DNA of 42,216 nucleotides from Bacteroidales bacterium (GCA_012513795.1 JAAZBN010000143.1:1-42216), one strand, 5' to 3'; counted from the first letter of the stretch, positions 16,117 to 25,736 are shown. The notes: a model not told the origin generated them from the letters alone. Translations and numbers: made by a program.

Positions 16117-18843
16117 ATGAAAAGAATTGCATTAACGCTTGCAGGGCTGATTCTATGCACTCTCGGAGGAGCCAGGGCGGAAAGCCTGACTGAAAAACGG
16201 TCAGATACCCGGAACAACAGACAGAACGGCACACGGCCGGCCGGACAAAAAGAAACAGTAGTTGCAAACCAGGACTCCATTCAGAAAAAAACCTACAGCG
16301 CCACATTTGTTACCACCCCCCCTCTCATCGACGGGGCAATCGAGGACGATGCCTGGCTTAACGGTGAATGGCAGGGCGATTTCACCCAGTTTGAGCCTCA
16401 TAACGGCGCGCCTGCCTCCCAAAAAACAGAATTCAAGATCCTGTTTGATAACAACAACATTTACGTGGCATTCAAGGCCTATGACACAAATCCTGACAGC
16501 ATTGTCAGGCGTATAGCACGACGGGACAACGGTGACGGTGATTTCGTGGGTGTCGGCTTTGACAGCTACCATGATCTCCAGACCGGCTTTGCTTTCATGG
16601 CAAATGCCGCCGGCGTCAAGAATGATTTCATATGGTCACAGGACGGCCGTATGGAGGATGATACCTGGGACCCCATCTGGTTCGCAGGATCCAAAATATA
16701 CGACTGGGGATGGGCTGCAGAGATGAGGATACCTCTTACCCAGCTTCGCTTCAGGATATCTGATGACGGGGTCTGGGGATTGGAGATATTTCGCCGCCTT
16801 TTCCGAAACCAGGAAATGTCTGCGTGGCAGCCAATTGACAGAAACGCTTCAGGTCTTGTACATAACTTCGGAAAACTTACAGGCCTTACTGGCATTAAAC
16901 CAAAGAAACAGGCTGACATCACTCCCTTCGTGGTTGGAAGCCTTGAGACTTTTGAAAGCGAAGAGGGCAATCCCTTCGCCACAGGCAGAGCCTGGAAATA
17001 CAACGGAGGTCTTGATGCCAAGTTCGGTATCACCAACAATATGACGCTTGACCTTACTGTCAACCCCGATTTCGGGCAGGTTGAGGCTGACCCCTCCGAG
17101 GTAAACCTCACCGCCTACGAAACCTTCTTCCAGGAGAAGAGGCCCTTCTTCATTGAAGGCAATAACATCACAAGCCTTAAGACAGGAGTAGGTGACGGCG
17201 ACCTTGGCTTTGACAACCTCTTCTATTCGAGAAGGATAGGGAGAAGCCCGCATCTCGGAGCAGAGACCGAGGAGAACGAATTTGCACGTGTACCACGCGT
17301 TACCCCGATTATCAGCGCAGCCAAGCTTACCGGGAAAACCCCTGACGGCCTTTCCGTTGGCATCGTTGAAGCGGTGACCGCGGAAGGCAGGGCTCTTATT
17401 GATTCTCTTGGTGAGAGGAGCGAACAGACGGTAGAGCCTCTGACCAACTATTTCGTCTCAAGGATTTCGAAGGACTTCGGGGGAGGAAGGACAATCATCG
17501 GCGGAGCCTATACAAACACCTACCGGTTCCTTGACGCAAGAGGAACTGATGAGCTGGTACGCAGCGCCAACACCGCCGGGGTCGATTTCACCCACTTCTT
17601 CGGAGAAGAACGGAAGTGGTTACTGTCAGCAACTGCAGCAGGAAGTAACCTCAACGGCAGCAAAGAGGCCATTGAAAAGGTTCAGCGATCATCCATCCAT
17701 TTCTTCCAGAGACCTGATGCTGATTACATTGAAGTAGATCCCACACGCACCAGCCTCAACGGCTTCGGAGGCAATATCCAGGCAGGAAAGGTAGGGGGAA
17801 AATGGAACTTCACGGGATTTGCATACCTGAAATCACCCGGATTTGATCTCAATGACGTTGGGTACCTTCAGAGTGCCGATGCAATCTTTGCGGGCCTCTG
17901 GTCAGCATACAGCTTTGACAAACCATTCAGCATATTCAGGAGGATAAGACCCAACGCCAACCTGGTTGGTATCTGGGACTTCGGCGGCACACACCTGGCC
18001 ACTAATGGCAACCTCAGTTTCTATATCCAGTTCAAGAACCTGTGGTGGACCAACTACGGGGCAAGCTATCGCGGGAACGCATTATCAACAACCCTCCTCA
18101 GGGGAGGGCCTGTAATGATCAATCCCTCATACCTCAACTGGTGGTTTAACCTTGGATCAAACAGCTCAAGGAGCGTTTATGCCACCGTCTTCGCAAACGG
18201 GGGCAACGGCGGAGAAGACTCCTCTGAAAGATATACGGCAGGACTTAATCTCACGGTCAAACCAGGAAGATCATTTACTGCTACGCTTTCTCCATCCTAT
18301 TCAAGAAACAGGAATGAAATCCAGTACGTAACACATGCCAGTGAACCCGATCGGTACATCCTGTCACGTATAGATCAGCAGATTGTCAGCATGTCAGTAA
18401 GACTGAATTACAATATCACACCTGACCTGACTGTACAATACTGGGGACAGCCATTCCTTGCCGCAATGGATTACAGCAGGTTCAAGGCAGTTACCAACCC
18501 CAGGGCAGATAAGCTGACTGACAGGTTTCACCTTCTTACAGATGAAGAAATGACTTATGATGCTGATGAAAACAGGTATTCAGTTGATGAAGACGGTGAT
18601 GAAACAATTGACTACAGCTTTGACAACCCGGACAACAACTATGACCAGTTCCTTTCAAACCTGGTTGTCAGGTGGGAGTTCAGGCCGGGGTCAACACTGT
18701 TCCTCGTCTGGTCACAGACCCGCAGCTACAATGATACAACAGGGTCATTCTCACTCGAAGAGAACCTTAACAACCTTTATACAACTGAAAAACCATATGA
18801 TGTCTTCCTGGTAAAATTTACCTACCGTTTCGGTTTGCGCTAA
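16117..18843 (+). CDS. DUF5916 protein with CBM9-like N-terminal domain (outer-membrane barrel predicted), copy 1
   Basis: The ATG at 16117 gives 908 residues with a signal peptide (MKRIALTLAGLILCTLGGARA); the track's start at 16087 is a TTG. A low-complexity linker (TEKRSDTRNNRQNGTRPAGQ) precedes a CBM9/DOMON-like β-sandwich at about residues 60-230. That domain contains PPLIDGAIEDDAWLNGEWQG and YDWGWAAEMRIPLTQLRF. The rest is the DUF5916 region, including NPDFGQVEADPSEVNL and FFQEKRPFFIEG, with alternating strands ending YRFGLR, like an outer-membrane β-barrel. No catalytic function is established for the family. A close paralogue lies next downstream, differing mainly by lacking the linker. 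A terminator separates the two, so each may have its own promoter. Confidence 0.85.
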   Translation: MKRIALTLAGLILCTLGGARAESLTEKRSDTRNNRQNGTRPAGQKETVVANQDSIQKKTYSATFVTTPPLIDGAIEDDAWLNGEWQGDFTQFEPHNGAPASQKTEFKILFDNNNIYVAFKAYDTNPDSIVRRIARRDNGDGDFVGVGFDSYHDLQTGFAFMANAAGVKNDFIWSQDGRMEDDTWDPIWFAGSKIYDWGWAAEMRIPLTQLRFRISDDGVWGLEIFRRLFRNQEMSAWQPIDRNASGLVHNFGKLTGLTGIKPKKQADITPFVVGSLETFESEEGNPFATGRAWKYNGGLDAKFGITNNMTLDLTVNPDFGQVEADPSEVNLTAYETFFQEKRPFFIEGNNITSLKTGVGDGDLGFDNLFYSRRIGRSPHLGAETEENEFARVPRVTPIISAAKLTGKTPDGLSVGIVEAVTAEGRALIDSLGERSEQTVEPLTNYFVSRISKDFGGGRTIIGGAYTNTYRFLDARGTDELVRSANTAGVDFTHFFGEERKWLLSATAAGSNLNGSKEAIEKVQRSSIHFFQRPDADYIEVDPTRTSLNGFGGNIQAGKVGGKWNFTGFAYLKSPGFDLNDVGYLQSADAIFAGLWSAYSFDKPFSIFRRIRPNANLVGIWDFGGTHLATNGNLSFYIQFKNLWWTNYGASYRGNALSTTLLRGGPVMINPSYLNWWFNLGSNSSRSVYATVFANGGNGGEDSSERYTAGLNLTVKPGRSFTATLSPSYSRNRNEIQYVTHASEPDRYILSRIDQQIVSMSVRLNYNITPDLTVQYWGQPFLAAMDYSRFKAVTNPRADKLTDRFHLLTDEEMTYDADENRYSVDEDGDETIDYSFDNPDNNYDQFLSNLVVRWEFRPGSTLFLVWSQTRSYNDTTGSFSLEENLNNLYTTEKPYDVFLVKFTYRFGLR

Positions 18844-18865
18844 GCGCCTCTGAAAGCAGGTCCGG

Positions 18866-18902
18866 AAGAGCGGTGGATGTTTGTCTGTCGCTCTTTTTTT
18901 TT
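18866..18902 (+). terminator. Intrinsic terminator between the two DUF5916 genes
   Basis: AAGAGCG (18866-18872) and CGCTCTT (18889-18895) form a seven-base stem with a 16-base loop, followed by an uninterrupted T-run. It lies 22 bases after the first DUF5916 stop. Confidence 0.75.
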
Positions 18903-18940
18903 GTCCCTTTTCATTTAAGTCGCCCTGATTTAATTTTGTT

Positions 18941-18948
18941 TAACTTTG
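18941..18948 (+). promoter_or_regulatory. Candidate -7 element of the second DUF5916 gene
   Basis: TAACTTTG is an exact TAnnTTTG match, 31 bases before the ATG and downstream of the terminator. It gives the second DUF5916 gene and tag their own likely promoter. No clear -33 TTG is found at the usual distance. Confidence 0.55.
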
Positions 18949-18979
18949 TGTTACTTTACTGTCCCTTAAACCCCTTGCC

Positions 18980-21619
18980 ATGAAAAGTATCCTTCTGATT
19001 CTTCTGATGCTTCATGCTGTTGTGCTCTCCGCCCAGGAGTATGAAAAGAGGGTCTATACAGCATCCCGGACCACCACCCCTCCGGTGATTAACGGTGACC
19101 TTGATGACATGGCATGGACAACGGGTGAATGGGGAGGCGACTTCACGCAGTTTGAGCCATATGAGGGAGCGGCACCAAAACAGAAGACCGAATTCAAGAT
19201 TCTCTATGATGACGATAACATTTATGTAGCATTGAAAATGTGGGACACTGCACCTGACAGTATTGTTGCGCGCATGACCCGCCGTGATGACACTGACGGT
19301 GACCAGGTGGTCCTGGGAATTGACTCATATTATGACCTGAGCACCGGATTTGGATTCGGGGTAAGCGCTGCCGGGGTCAAGGGTGATCTCATCTGGACTG
19401 ATGACGGCAGGAACGAGGATGAAACATTTGATCCTATATGGTACGTTAAAACAGGTATCTACGATTGGGGCTGGGCGGCAGAGATGAAGATACCTCTTAC
19501 ACAGCTCCGCTTTGCCGGCAAGGATGAGCAGGTATGGGGTTTTGAAGTCATCAGGGAGTTATACAGGCATAACGAAACCGACCTCTGGCAGCCTATACCA
19601 AGAAATGCATCGGGCTTCATACATAACTCAGGACTGCTGAAAGGATTGAACAATATCAGGCCGAAAAAACTCTTTGACCTCACCCCGTATGGTGTTGCCA
19701 TGCTTGAAACCTACGAAGGGGAAAGGGGAAACCCATGGCATGACGGAACCAACATTAAGGCAAATGCAGGTATTGATGCCAAAATAGGGGTGACAAACAA
19801 CATGATACTCAGCCTGTCACTTAACCCCGACTTCGGCCAGGTTGAAGCTGATCCGTCAGAAGTGAACCTGACAGCCTTTGAGACCTATTTCAGTGAGAAA
19901 AGGCCGTTTTTCATAGAAGGAAGAAATATTACATCATATAATCTCGGCATTGGTGACGGAGATGAGGGTAATGACAACCTTTTCTATTCACGACGAATCG
20001 GGAGAAGGCCTTCAATGAGACACTCACCGGGAGATGATGAATTTACATGGACCCCGGCTTTTACACCTATTATCGGAGCCGCAAAACTGACGGGCAAGTC
20101 ATCCGGAGGACTGTCAGTGGGAGCCGTTGAGGCAGTTACCGCGCAGGTAAACACAAGAATCTACAATGAGTTAACTGACGAGACATCGTACATCACAGCC
20201 GAACCACTCTCAAATTTTGCACTTGGCAGGGTGCAGAAAGACTTAAATGATGGGAAAACAATTATAGGAGGCCTGATAACCAGCACCATACGCCAACTGG
20301 ATGAAACCACCGAGGACTATTTTCATAAGTCGGCCACTACCGGCGGACTCGACTTTACTCAGTATTTCGGGGACAGAAATTATATACTCCAGCTCCGCAC
20401 CGTCTTCAGCAATGTAACAGGAACAGAAGATGTAATTGCACGCACACAGCGCTCAATAATTCACAACTTCAGGCGACCGGATGCAGATTATACCGAGTAT
20501 GACCCCACCCGGAAGTCGCTTACCGGAACAGGCGGTAACCTCATGGCCGGGAAAATAGGAGGAAACTGGCAATTTCTCTACCTCTCGGCGTGGAAATCAC
20601 CGGGCCTTGAACTGAATGACATAGGATACATGCAGGCAGCTGACCAGTACCTTGGAGTCGGTGTGATTAATTACAATATCCATAAACCCTTCGGTATATT
20701 CAACAGAATGAATTTCGGAACCAACCTGATACATCTGATGGATTTCGGGGGGAACCTGAATGTGGTAGGAATTTCGGGCTCATCTTCAGCACAATATAAA
20801 AACCTGTGGCACACGTTCATCAGCGGCCAGGTAAACAGCCCGGAAAAGGATAACCTGATGCTCCGCGGAGGTCCTATGATGAAAATGCCGGGCAACATGT
20901 ACATCGGGGGTGGCATCAACAGCAATTCACGAAAAAAGCTGAGCGGCGAAATCGACTTCAGGTTTTATAAAACCTTCGGGGATGTGCGTACTGCCTACAA
21001 TATCAGTTTCGAGGCAGACTACAGGCCGATAAACACACTGACCATCAGCATTGAACCGGAATGGAGCAGAACAATGGACAACATGCAGTATGTCACCACA
21101 GTATCACTGACCAGCGGCGTTTATACTCCAAGATACATTTTTGGAACTATTGACCAGAAAATACTGAGCTTGTCACTGAGGGTGGATTATAATATCACCC
21201 CTGACCTGACCGTCCAGTACTGGGGACAACCATTCTTCGGATCGGGATCTTACAGCAACTTCAAGCACATAACTGATCCGGTTGCGGGTGAATTTGATGA
21301 CAGGTATGAAGTTTTCAGCCCTTCACAGATTGAATATATCACAGGCGACAATGAATATGCCATTGACGAAAACCTGGACTCATGGACAGATTACTCCTTC
21401 TCCAATCCCGACTTCACTGTCAGTGAATTCCTGCATAACCTTGTTGTGAGGTGGGAGTTCCTGCCGGGATCAACCGCATACCTGGTATGGTCTCAGACCC
21501 GTGAGTATAATACCGGTGACGGCCGGTTCGATTTTGGCTCCCAGGCCGGGGCATTGTTCGGAGATACAAAACCACACAATGTATTCCTTGTCAAGTTTTC
21601 ATACAGGTTCGGACTATGA
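18980..21619 (+). CDS. DUF5916 protein with CBM9-like N-terminal domain, copy 2
   Basis: The 879-residue protein begins with a signal peptide (MKSILLILLMLHAVVLSAQ). It aligns along its whole length with the preceding gene product. Shared blocks include the CBM9-like start (PPVINGDLDDMAWTTGEWGG), DPIW, YDWGWAAEMKIPLTQLRF, NPDFGQVEADPSEVNL, EKRPFFIEGRNITS, NITPDLTVQYWGQPFF and a terminal SYRFGL. The two genes are therefore an ancient tandem duplication: clearly diverged, with no long identical DNA stretches. The C-terminal half shows the aromatic-girdle strand pattern of an outer-membrane barrel. Ligand or substrate is unknown; glycan or cell-wall binding is only a guess from the CBM9-like domain. 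The stop overlaps tag (ATGA). Confidence 0.85.
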   Translation: MKSILLILLMLHAVVLSAQEYEKRVYTASRTTTPPVINGDLDDMAWTTGEWGGDFTQFEPYEGAAPKQKTEFKILYDDDNIYVALKMWDTAPDSIVARMTRRDDTDGDQVVLGIDSYYDLSTGFGFGVSAAGVKGDLIWTDDGRNEDETFDPIWYVKTGIYDWGWAAEMKIPLTQLRFAGKDEQVWGFEVIRELYRHNETDLWQPIPRNASGFIHNSGLLKGLNNIRPKKLFDLTPYGVAMLETYEGERGNPWHDGTNIKANAGIDAKIGVTNNMILSLSLNPDFGQVEADPSEVNLTAFETYFSEKRPFFIEGRNITSYNLGIGDGDEGNDNLFYSRRIGRRPSMRHSPGDDEFTWTPAFTPIIGAAKLTGKSSGGLSVGAVEAVTAQVNTRIYNELTDETSYITAEPLSNFALGRVQKDLNDGKTIIGGLITSTIRQLDETTEDYFHKSATTGGLDFTQYFGDRNYILQLRTVFSNVTGTEDVIARTQRSIIHNFRRPDADYTEYDPTRKSLTGTGGNLMAGKIGGNWQFLYLSAWKSPGLELNDIGYMQAADQYLGVGVINYNIHKPFGIFNRMNFGTNLIHLMDFGGNLNVVGISGSSSAQYKNLWHTFISGQVNSPEKDNLMLRGGPMMKMPGNMYIGGGINSNSRKKLSGEIDFRFYKTFGDVRTAYNISFEADYRPINTLTISIEPEWSRTMDNMQYVTTVSLTSGVYTPRYIFGTIDQKILSLSLRVDYNITPDLTVQYWGQPFFGSGSYSNFKHITDPVAGEFDDRYEVFSPSQIEYITGDNEYAIDENLDSWTDYSFSNPDFTVSEFLHNLVVRWEFLPGSTAYLVWSQTREYNTGDGRFDFGSQAGALFGDTKPHNVFLVKFSYRFGL

Positions 21620-22188
21620 TGAACAATACCTGTCCATGGCCGGCTGGTGACTCCCTGATGATTGCCTATCATGACACAGAATGGGGTGTTCCGGTTCATG
21701 ATGACCTGAAATGGTTTGAACATATAATCCTTGACGGCGCCCAGGCAGGCCTCAGCTGGAAAACAATCCTCCACCGCCGTGAAGGATACCGGAGGGCGTT
21801 TGACTGTTTTGATCCTGTAAAAGTGGCCCGGTATGATGAAGCCAGGTACAACCAATTGATGAATGACGAAGGAATCATACGCAACCGACTGAAGATCAGA
21901 TCAGCAATTAATAATGCAAAGGCATTTATAAAGGTACAGGAGGAATTTGGCACATTTGATGCATACATCTGGAAGTTCACTGACGGCAAGCCTGTGATAA
22001 ATCACTGGAAAACCCTGAGTGAGCTACCGGCCCGCACCCCTCTCTCGGATCTTATCAGTAAAGATCTTCAGAAAAGAGGTTTCACCTTTGTGGGATCGAC
22101 CATCTGTTACGCCTTCATGCAGGCAGCAGGCATTGTAAATGACCACCTGGTTACCTGTTTCAGACACCCGTCACGGAGTATCACATGA
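21616..22188 (+). CDS. tag: DNA-3-methyladenine glycosylase I
   Basis: This monofunctional base-excision enzyme removes 3-methyladenine from alkylated DNA. The 190-residue length is typical. The zinc-snap residues are visible: Cys in NTCPWPAG, His in IAYHDTEWGVP, and the C-terminal HLVTCFRH pair. The catalytic-pocket segment LDGAQAGLSWKTILHRR contains the family Glu-equivalent region and the aromatic Trp. GFTFVGSTICYAFMQAAGIVNDH is the conserved C-terminal helix. The start overlaps the preceding DUF5916 stop in an ATGA; a second ATG three bases later is equally possible. Coupling to an outer-membrane protein gene has no evident functional logic. Confidence 0.96.
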   Translation: MMNNTCPWPAGDSLMIAYHDTEWGVPVHDDLKWFEHIILDGAQAGLSWKTILHRREGYRRAFDCFDPVKVARYDEARYNQLMNDEGIIRNRLKIRSAINNAKAFIKVQEEFGTFDAYIWKFTDGKPVINHWKTLSELPARTPLSDLISKDLQKRGFTFVGSTICYAFMQAAGIVNDHLVTCFRHPSRSIT

Positions 22189-22210
22189 TTCCGGATAATG
22201 AATTATTGCG

Positions 22211-22227
22211 GACCGGGGGCCCCGGAC
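22211..22227. terminator. GC-rich inverted repeat between convergent tag and TonB-receptor genes (possible terminator)
   Basis: GACCGGGG and CCCCGGAC form a short, very GC-rich stem with one internal mismatch. It lies in the 149-base gap between two convergent genes, where a bidirectional terminator would be expected. The T-run is weak, so the assignment is tentative. Confidence 0.35.
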
Positions 22228-22337
22228 TTTAAGTTATACCAAGGTCTGATGATATGAGCCACCTGTGGCAGTTGGCAATTGCCGGGAAATATACCGCAAC
22301 TTAAGTATCACGAGGCCTCATCAGGCAGACGGCACCG

Positions 22338-24815
22338 TCAGAAGATATATCCCAGCTCCAGGGTTATGAACCTTCCAGGGCAGACTGCACCCTTGCTGTC
22401 GTAGAACTTAGTGTCAAGAATATTCTGTACACCCAGGTCAGCTGAGATCTTTCCCAGGAACACCCTCGAGAGTCTCATATCGATGGTAACATATGCCGGG
22501 TAGCGGTTACTTCCAATGACCTCGTCAAAGATGTTCTGATCATTGGCCCACATTGTCCCCTGGTACCTGGCTACAAGCCCTGCATTGACAAACCTGTTGT
22601 TCCACCGTGCCGAGAACGAAGCCGTGGCTGATGGCACATCGGTGAGATGATTGCCTGTCAGATCAATGGGATCAGCCGCATCAAGCGGTTTGTATCCGGA
22701 AATCACAGAATAGCTGTAACCGATCGACGCTCCGAGGTATATTGAAGAATTCACTGGATAGCTCAGTTCAGCCTCTGCTCCGGTGATCTCAACAAGAGGT
22801 ATGTTGGTCCTGACCAGTATTGGTCTCAGCCCGTAACCCATGTCAATGGAGTCACCGGTATTGACATAATAGAGAAAATCCTTCCCTGTCGAGTAATATG
22901 CAGAAAGTGACGCCCTCAGCCTGCCGGCAATCATGATGTCACCGCCGGCTTCAAGGTTGGTAAGGTATTCCGGGCCGGCATCAGGATTTGCCAGCTTGAA
23001 ACCTCCCCTGATGCGTCCTGACCTGCAGAGGTCGTCAAGCACTGACGGCCGGAATCCCCTTCCGGCAGAGGCGTAAAGCCTTAGTTCCGGTGACGGTGTG
23101 TAATTGATGGCCAGTTTCGGGCTCAGGGCTCCCCAGGTGACATTGTCCATATCACGGTCCTCGATATTCCTCATGAATACAGTTTCTGCCGAAGGAGTAT
23201 CAATATAAAATGCACCATCACGGAACATGGAGAGGTCATACCTGAGGCCGGCTGTAATATTCAGACGGTCAGGAATAAGGGCAAAAGCCTCCTGCAGGTA
23301 AAAACCTGCACTGAGCATTTTCCCACGGTTGTATACGATATCGGTTGAAGTGAGGTAGACATCGGCGGCATCAACACTTCCCGTTTTCAGGTCGGTTCCG
23401 GCAGTCAGAGTGTGACGGCTGCCTGGTTTCCACCGGACAGATGACAGAATACCGGCGTCAACCCTTTCTGACAGGACATTATACCAGGTGTAGTCATCCT
23501 TCATGTACTCATTTACCTTTTTGTAATCCTCCTTCAGCCAGAACAGGCTCACATCGGCCGTAAGGCGGTCGCGTTCAACGCTGTATCTAGCCCTGAACTG
23601 GTACGTATCATGATCGGTGGTGTTTCCATGAGGCTGATATACCAGCTCTCCCGTGCCCCGCCTGTCATTGTAGGCAATGAAATCGGTTTCGATAAATTCA
23701 CCCCTCCTGATATTGTAGCCGGTTTTGAGGCTGGCAGTGTACTCCTGCATGTCAGAAGCCACGATAAACGGGTTGGCAGCCTGGTCAAATTCCGATTGCG
23801 TGATATAACCGTCACTCTGGCGGTATAAACCGTTCAGGAGATAGTAAAAACCCCTGCCCTGGCTTTTACCGGGATCCACTCCGGGAAGGAGATTCTGACC
23901 GGGTGCCGGGTTCTCAGCAGGGCTGTGGTTCTGACCCGGTTGGATATCCTTCGCCAGTGAGAGATTCTGACCCGGGTTCTGGTTTTCGGGGGATACGAGA
24001 TTCCTACCTTGAGTAAAGTTTTGGCCAAGGCTGATCCTCGCGAAAAATGTGTTGTAGGTGCCATAGCCTGCAGTCACCTTTCCGGAGAGAGCCTCTTCAG
24101 GTTTCCTGGTGATGATGTTGATGGTTCCGCCCATGGCATTGCTGCCATACATCGATGATGCCGGCCCCTTAACCACTTCGATACGCTCTACCATGGCAGG
24201 GTCAAGCAGGTTCCAGTTTACTGAGCCCCCGTCTGACTTGTTTACGGGCACACCGTCAATCATCACCAGCACCCTGGCCTGTTCATTGCCGCTGAGCCCG
24301 CGCATGGTTACACTTGACTTGTGTGAAAAGATGCCGAATGAGCGGCTTACATTAAGTCCTGGCACTGAAGCAAGCATTTCATCAACGGTAGCTGCCGGCC
24401 TTGAGGCAATGGCTGCCGGACCCAGGAGGGTGACCCGTGCCGGTACGTCTGCAATACGGCTTGCGCCACGGTTTGCAGTGATGATCACCTCGCCTGCGTC
24501 AATGAATTCCTCCTCAAGGGCGAAGCTGATGTTTACCGTACCACTCCCGGTCACTTCCACAATACGTGACTGTGATTTATACCCGAGAATCCGTGCTTCA
24601 AGGGTATGGCTTCCCGCCGGGACCTGTTCAATTATGAAAGTACCGCCAGTGCCGGTTGTTGCTCCCCTTATCCCGTCAAGTATTACTGCAACATCACGGA
24701 GAGGTTGCCCGTCGCGGCTGCAGGTGACCCGCCCGGTGATTATCCCCTGGGCAGATACACCTGCAGAAAAGACAATTAAAAGTATTGCAGAAAGTATTAA
24801 TCGTGAGGGTTTCAC
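22338..24815 (-). CDS. TonB-dependent outer-membrane receptor with carboxypeptidase-like N-terminal domain
   Basis: This is a TonB-gated importer in the outer membrane. The 825-residue protein has a signal peptide (MKPSRLILSAILLIVFSAGVSAQ) and a CarboxypepD_reg-like domain at about residues 25-110 (TGRVTCSRDGQPLRDVAVIL). The plug is at about 115-235 (SVTMRGLSGNEQARVLVMID, GPASSMYGSNAMGGTINII). A 22-strand-type barrel ends in LELGYIF. The start is a GTG preceded by AAAGGAG, an unusually good Shine-Dalgarno for this phylum; no nearby ATG fits the signal peptide. A 36-bp repeat encodes PGQN units in a barrel loop. It lies 21 bases after a lipoprotein gene and is probably the last gene of a three-gene operon. 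The plug style resembles siderophore, heme or cobalamin receptors more than SusC; the ligand is unknown. Confidence 0.92.
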   Translation of the reverse strand: MKPSRLILSAILLIVFSAGVSAQGIITGRVTCSRDGQPLRDVAVILDGIRGATTGTGGTFIIEQVPAGSHTLEARILGYKSQSRIVEVTGSGTVNISFALEEEFIDAGEVIITANRGASRIADVPARVTLLGPAAIASRPAATVDEMLASVPGLNVSRSFGIFSHKSSVTMRGLSGNEQARVLVMIDGVPVNKSDGGSVNWNLLDPAMVERIEVVKGPASSMYGSNAMGGTINIITRKPEEALSGKVTAGYGTYNTFFARISLGQNFTQGRNLVSPENQNPGQNLSLAKDIQPGQNHSPAENPAPGQNLLPGVDPGKSQGRGFYYLLNGLYRQSDGYITQSEFDQAANPFIVASDMQEYTASLKTGYNIRRGEFIETDFIAYNDRRGTGELVYQPHGNTTDHDTYQFRARYSVERDRLTADVSLFWLKEDYKKVNEYMKDDYTWYNVLSERVDAGILSSVRWKPGSRHTLTAGTDLKTGSVDAADVYLTSTDIVYNRGKMLSAGFYLQEAFALIPDRLNITAGLRYDLSMFRDGAFYIDTPSAETVFMRNIEDRDMDNVTWGALSPKLAINYTPSPELRLYASAGRGFRPSVLDDLCRSGRIRGGFKLANPDAGPEYLTNLEAGGDIMIAGRLRASLSAYYSTGKDFLYYVNTGDSIDMGYGLRPILVRTNIPLVEITGAEAELSYPVNSSIYLGASIGYSYSVISGYKPLDAADPIDLTGNHLTDVPSATASFSARWNNRFVNAGLVARYQGTMWANDQNIFDEVIGSNRYPAYVTIDMRLSRVFLGKISADLGVQNILDTKFYDSKGAVCPGRFITLELGYIF
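23885..24026 (-). repeat. 36-bp in-frame tandem repeat encoding PGQN-rich units in the TonB receptor
   Basis: The core GATTCTGACC-like word (plus strand) starts at 23891, 23927, 23963 and 23999, exactly 36 bases apart. A half-period copy lies at about 24017. The protein reads PGQNLSLAKDIQ, PGQNHSPAENPA and PGQNLLPGVDPG, with degenerate LGQN and GRNL units before them. The copies have diverged in sequence but not in period. Confidence 0.88.
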
Positions 24816-24836
24816 CTTAAGCTCCTTTACTGAATT

Positions 24837-25736
24837 TTATTTCTGAATCCTGATAGCTATCTCCATCTCCCCGGTTGCCACCTCATCGGCACGGATAACC
24901 TTTATGAGTCCATACTTGCCGTTGGCAGTGCGGAAGGGTACCACCTTGCCGGTATAGGCATACTTTGACAGCCCGCTGACACTGCCCGGCCGGTATGCAT
25001 TGACCAGCAGACTGTCATTGACAGCTTCGTCAAACATGGCTTCGGTAACCAAATCATTATCAGATGTATAATAATCAAACATGGTCTGGTTCCGCACACT
25101 CCACGAACTGAAGAGAGGGTAATAAGTCAGTGCAGAGGAATAGGCAGGACAGGTAAGTGTAGGTGATGAGTTGCCTGATGTAATGTACCAGAAGGCAGCC
25201 ATATCAACATCCGCTTCGTGCCCGGACACCCCGGCGGCATTCCAGGCTGACCCGGAATGCAGATCAACAAAATGGGGCAGTGAGGAATTGTCCTGCAGCC
25301 CGATCCTGACAGACGGGTGGTAGTTTATTTCGCCCCAGGCAGACCCGGCTCCCTTCAGTACAGTCATTGAAACTGATGCAGTATCACGGTATGAATTCAT
25401 TACCGAGAATATCCACCGTTCGGTCTGACCGTAACCCCGGGTGTAGGTCAGGGTGGTGTCAAGGCCCCCGTAACTGATGTACATTCCCCGGTCAGACTCT
25501 GTAACGGAAACTCCGTCAGAGATCCTCCTCACAACAAGGTTGGTGATTGCCCCACCCCCGCCTGAAACGGATATCCCGAACCTGAGAGTACCTCCCGGTG
25601 CCACGGCAGAGCCATCAGCTGTGAACTCATTGCCTGTTCTTAGAAGGATCAGAGGGGTTGTCCCGGGTTCTTCGGTGTCACAACCTGTGGCAGCAAGAAA
25701 TAAAAGCAGCAGAATGACAGGAATCCGTTTTGCCAT
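24837..25736 (-). CDS. Surface lipoprotein, two-domain, partner of the TonB receptor
   Basis: The ATG at 25736 gives 299 residues with a lipoprotein signal (MAKRIPVILLLLFLAATGC, lipobox ATGC). The N-terminal half (about residues 20-120) looks like an Ig-like β-sandwich (LRFGISVSGGGGAITNLVVRR). The C-terminal half, from about residue 140, can be aligned by eye with most of the upstream lipoprotein. Shared pattern points are an aspartate-rich hydrophobic strand (DVDMAAFWY), a W..RN.T motif (WSVRNQTMFDYY) and TEAMFDEAVNDSLL. A closing YGLIKVIRADE strand with a lysine end completes the match. It sits seven bases after that gene and 21 before the TonB receptor. An HmuY-like ligand-delivery role is an inference from operon layout only; no known family was recognised. 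Confidence 0.78.
   Translation of the reverse strand: MAKRIPVILLLLFLAATGCDTEEPGTTPLILLRTGNEFTADGSAVAPGGTLRFGISVSGGGGAITNLVVRRISDGVSVTESDRGMYISYGGLDTTLTYTRGYGQTERWIFSVMNSYRDTASVSMTVLKGAGSAWGEINYHPSVRIGLQDNSSLPHFVDLHSGSAWNAAGVSGHEADVDMAAFWYITSGNSSPTLTCPAYSSALTYYPLFSSWSVRNQTMFDYYTSDNDLVTEAMFDEAVNDSLLVNAYRPGSVSGLSKYAYTGKVVPFRTANGKYGLIKVIRADEVATGEMEIAIRIQK

Noticed and set aside
23885-24026. 36-base periodic repeat, considered as a CRISPR array
   Set aside because: The units are contiguous, diverged and in frame within the TonB receptor gene, with no unique spacers and no cas genes.
24109-24846. 245-codon plus-strand ORF
   Set aside because: It is antisense to the plug and N-terminal domain of the TonB receptor, is Ser/Thr/Pro-rich, and has no motif.
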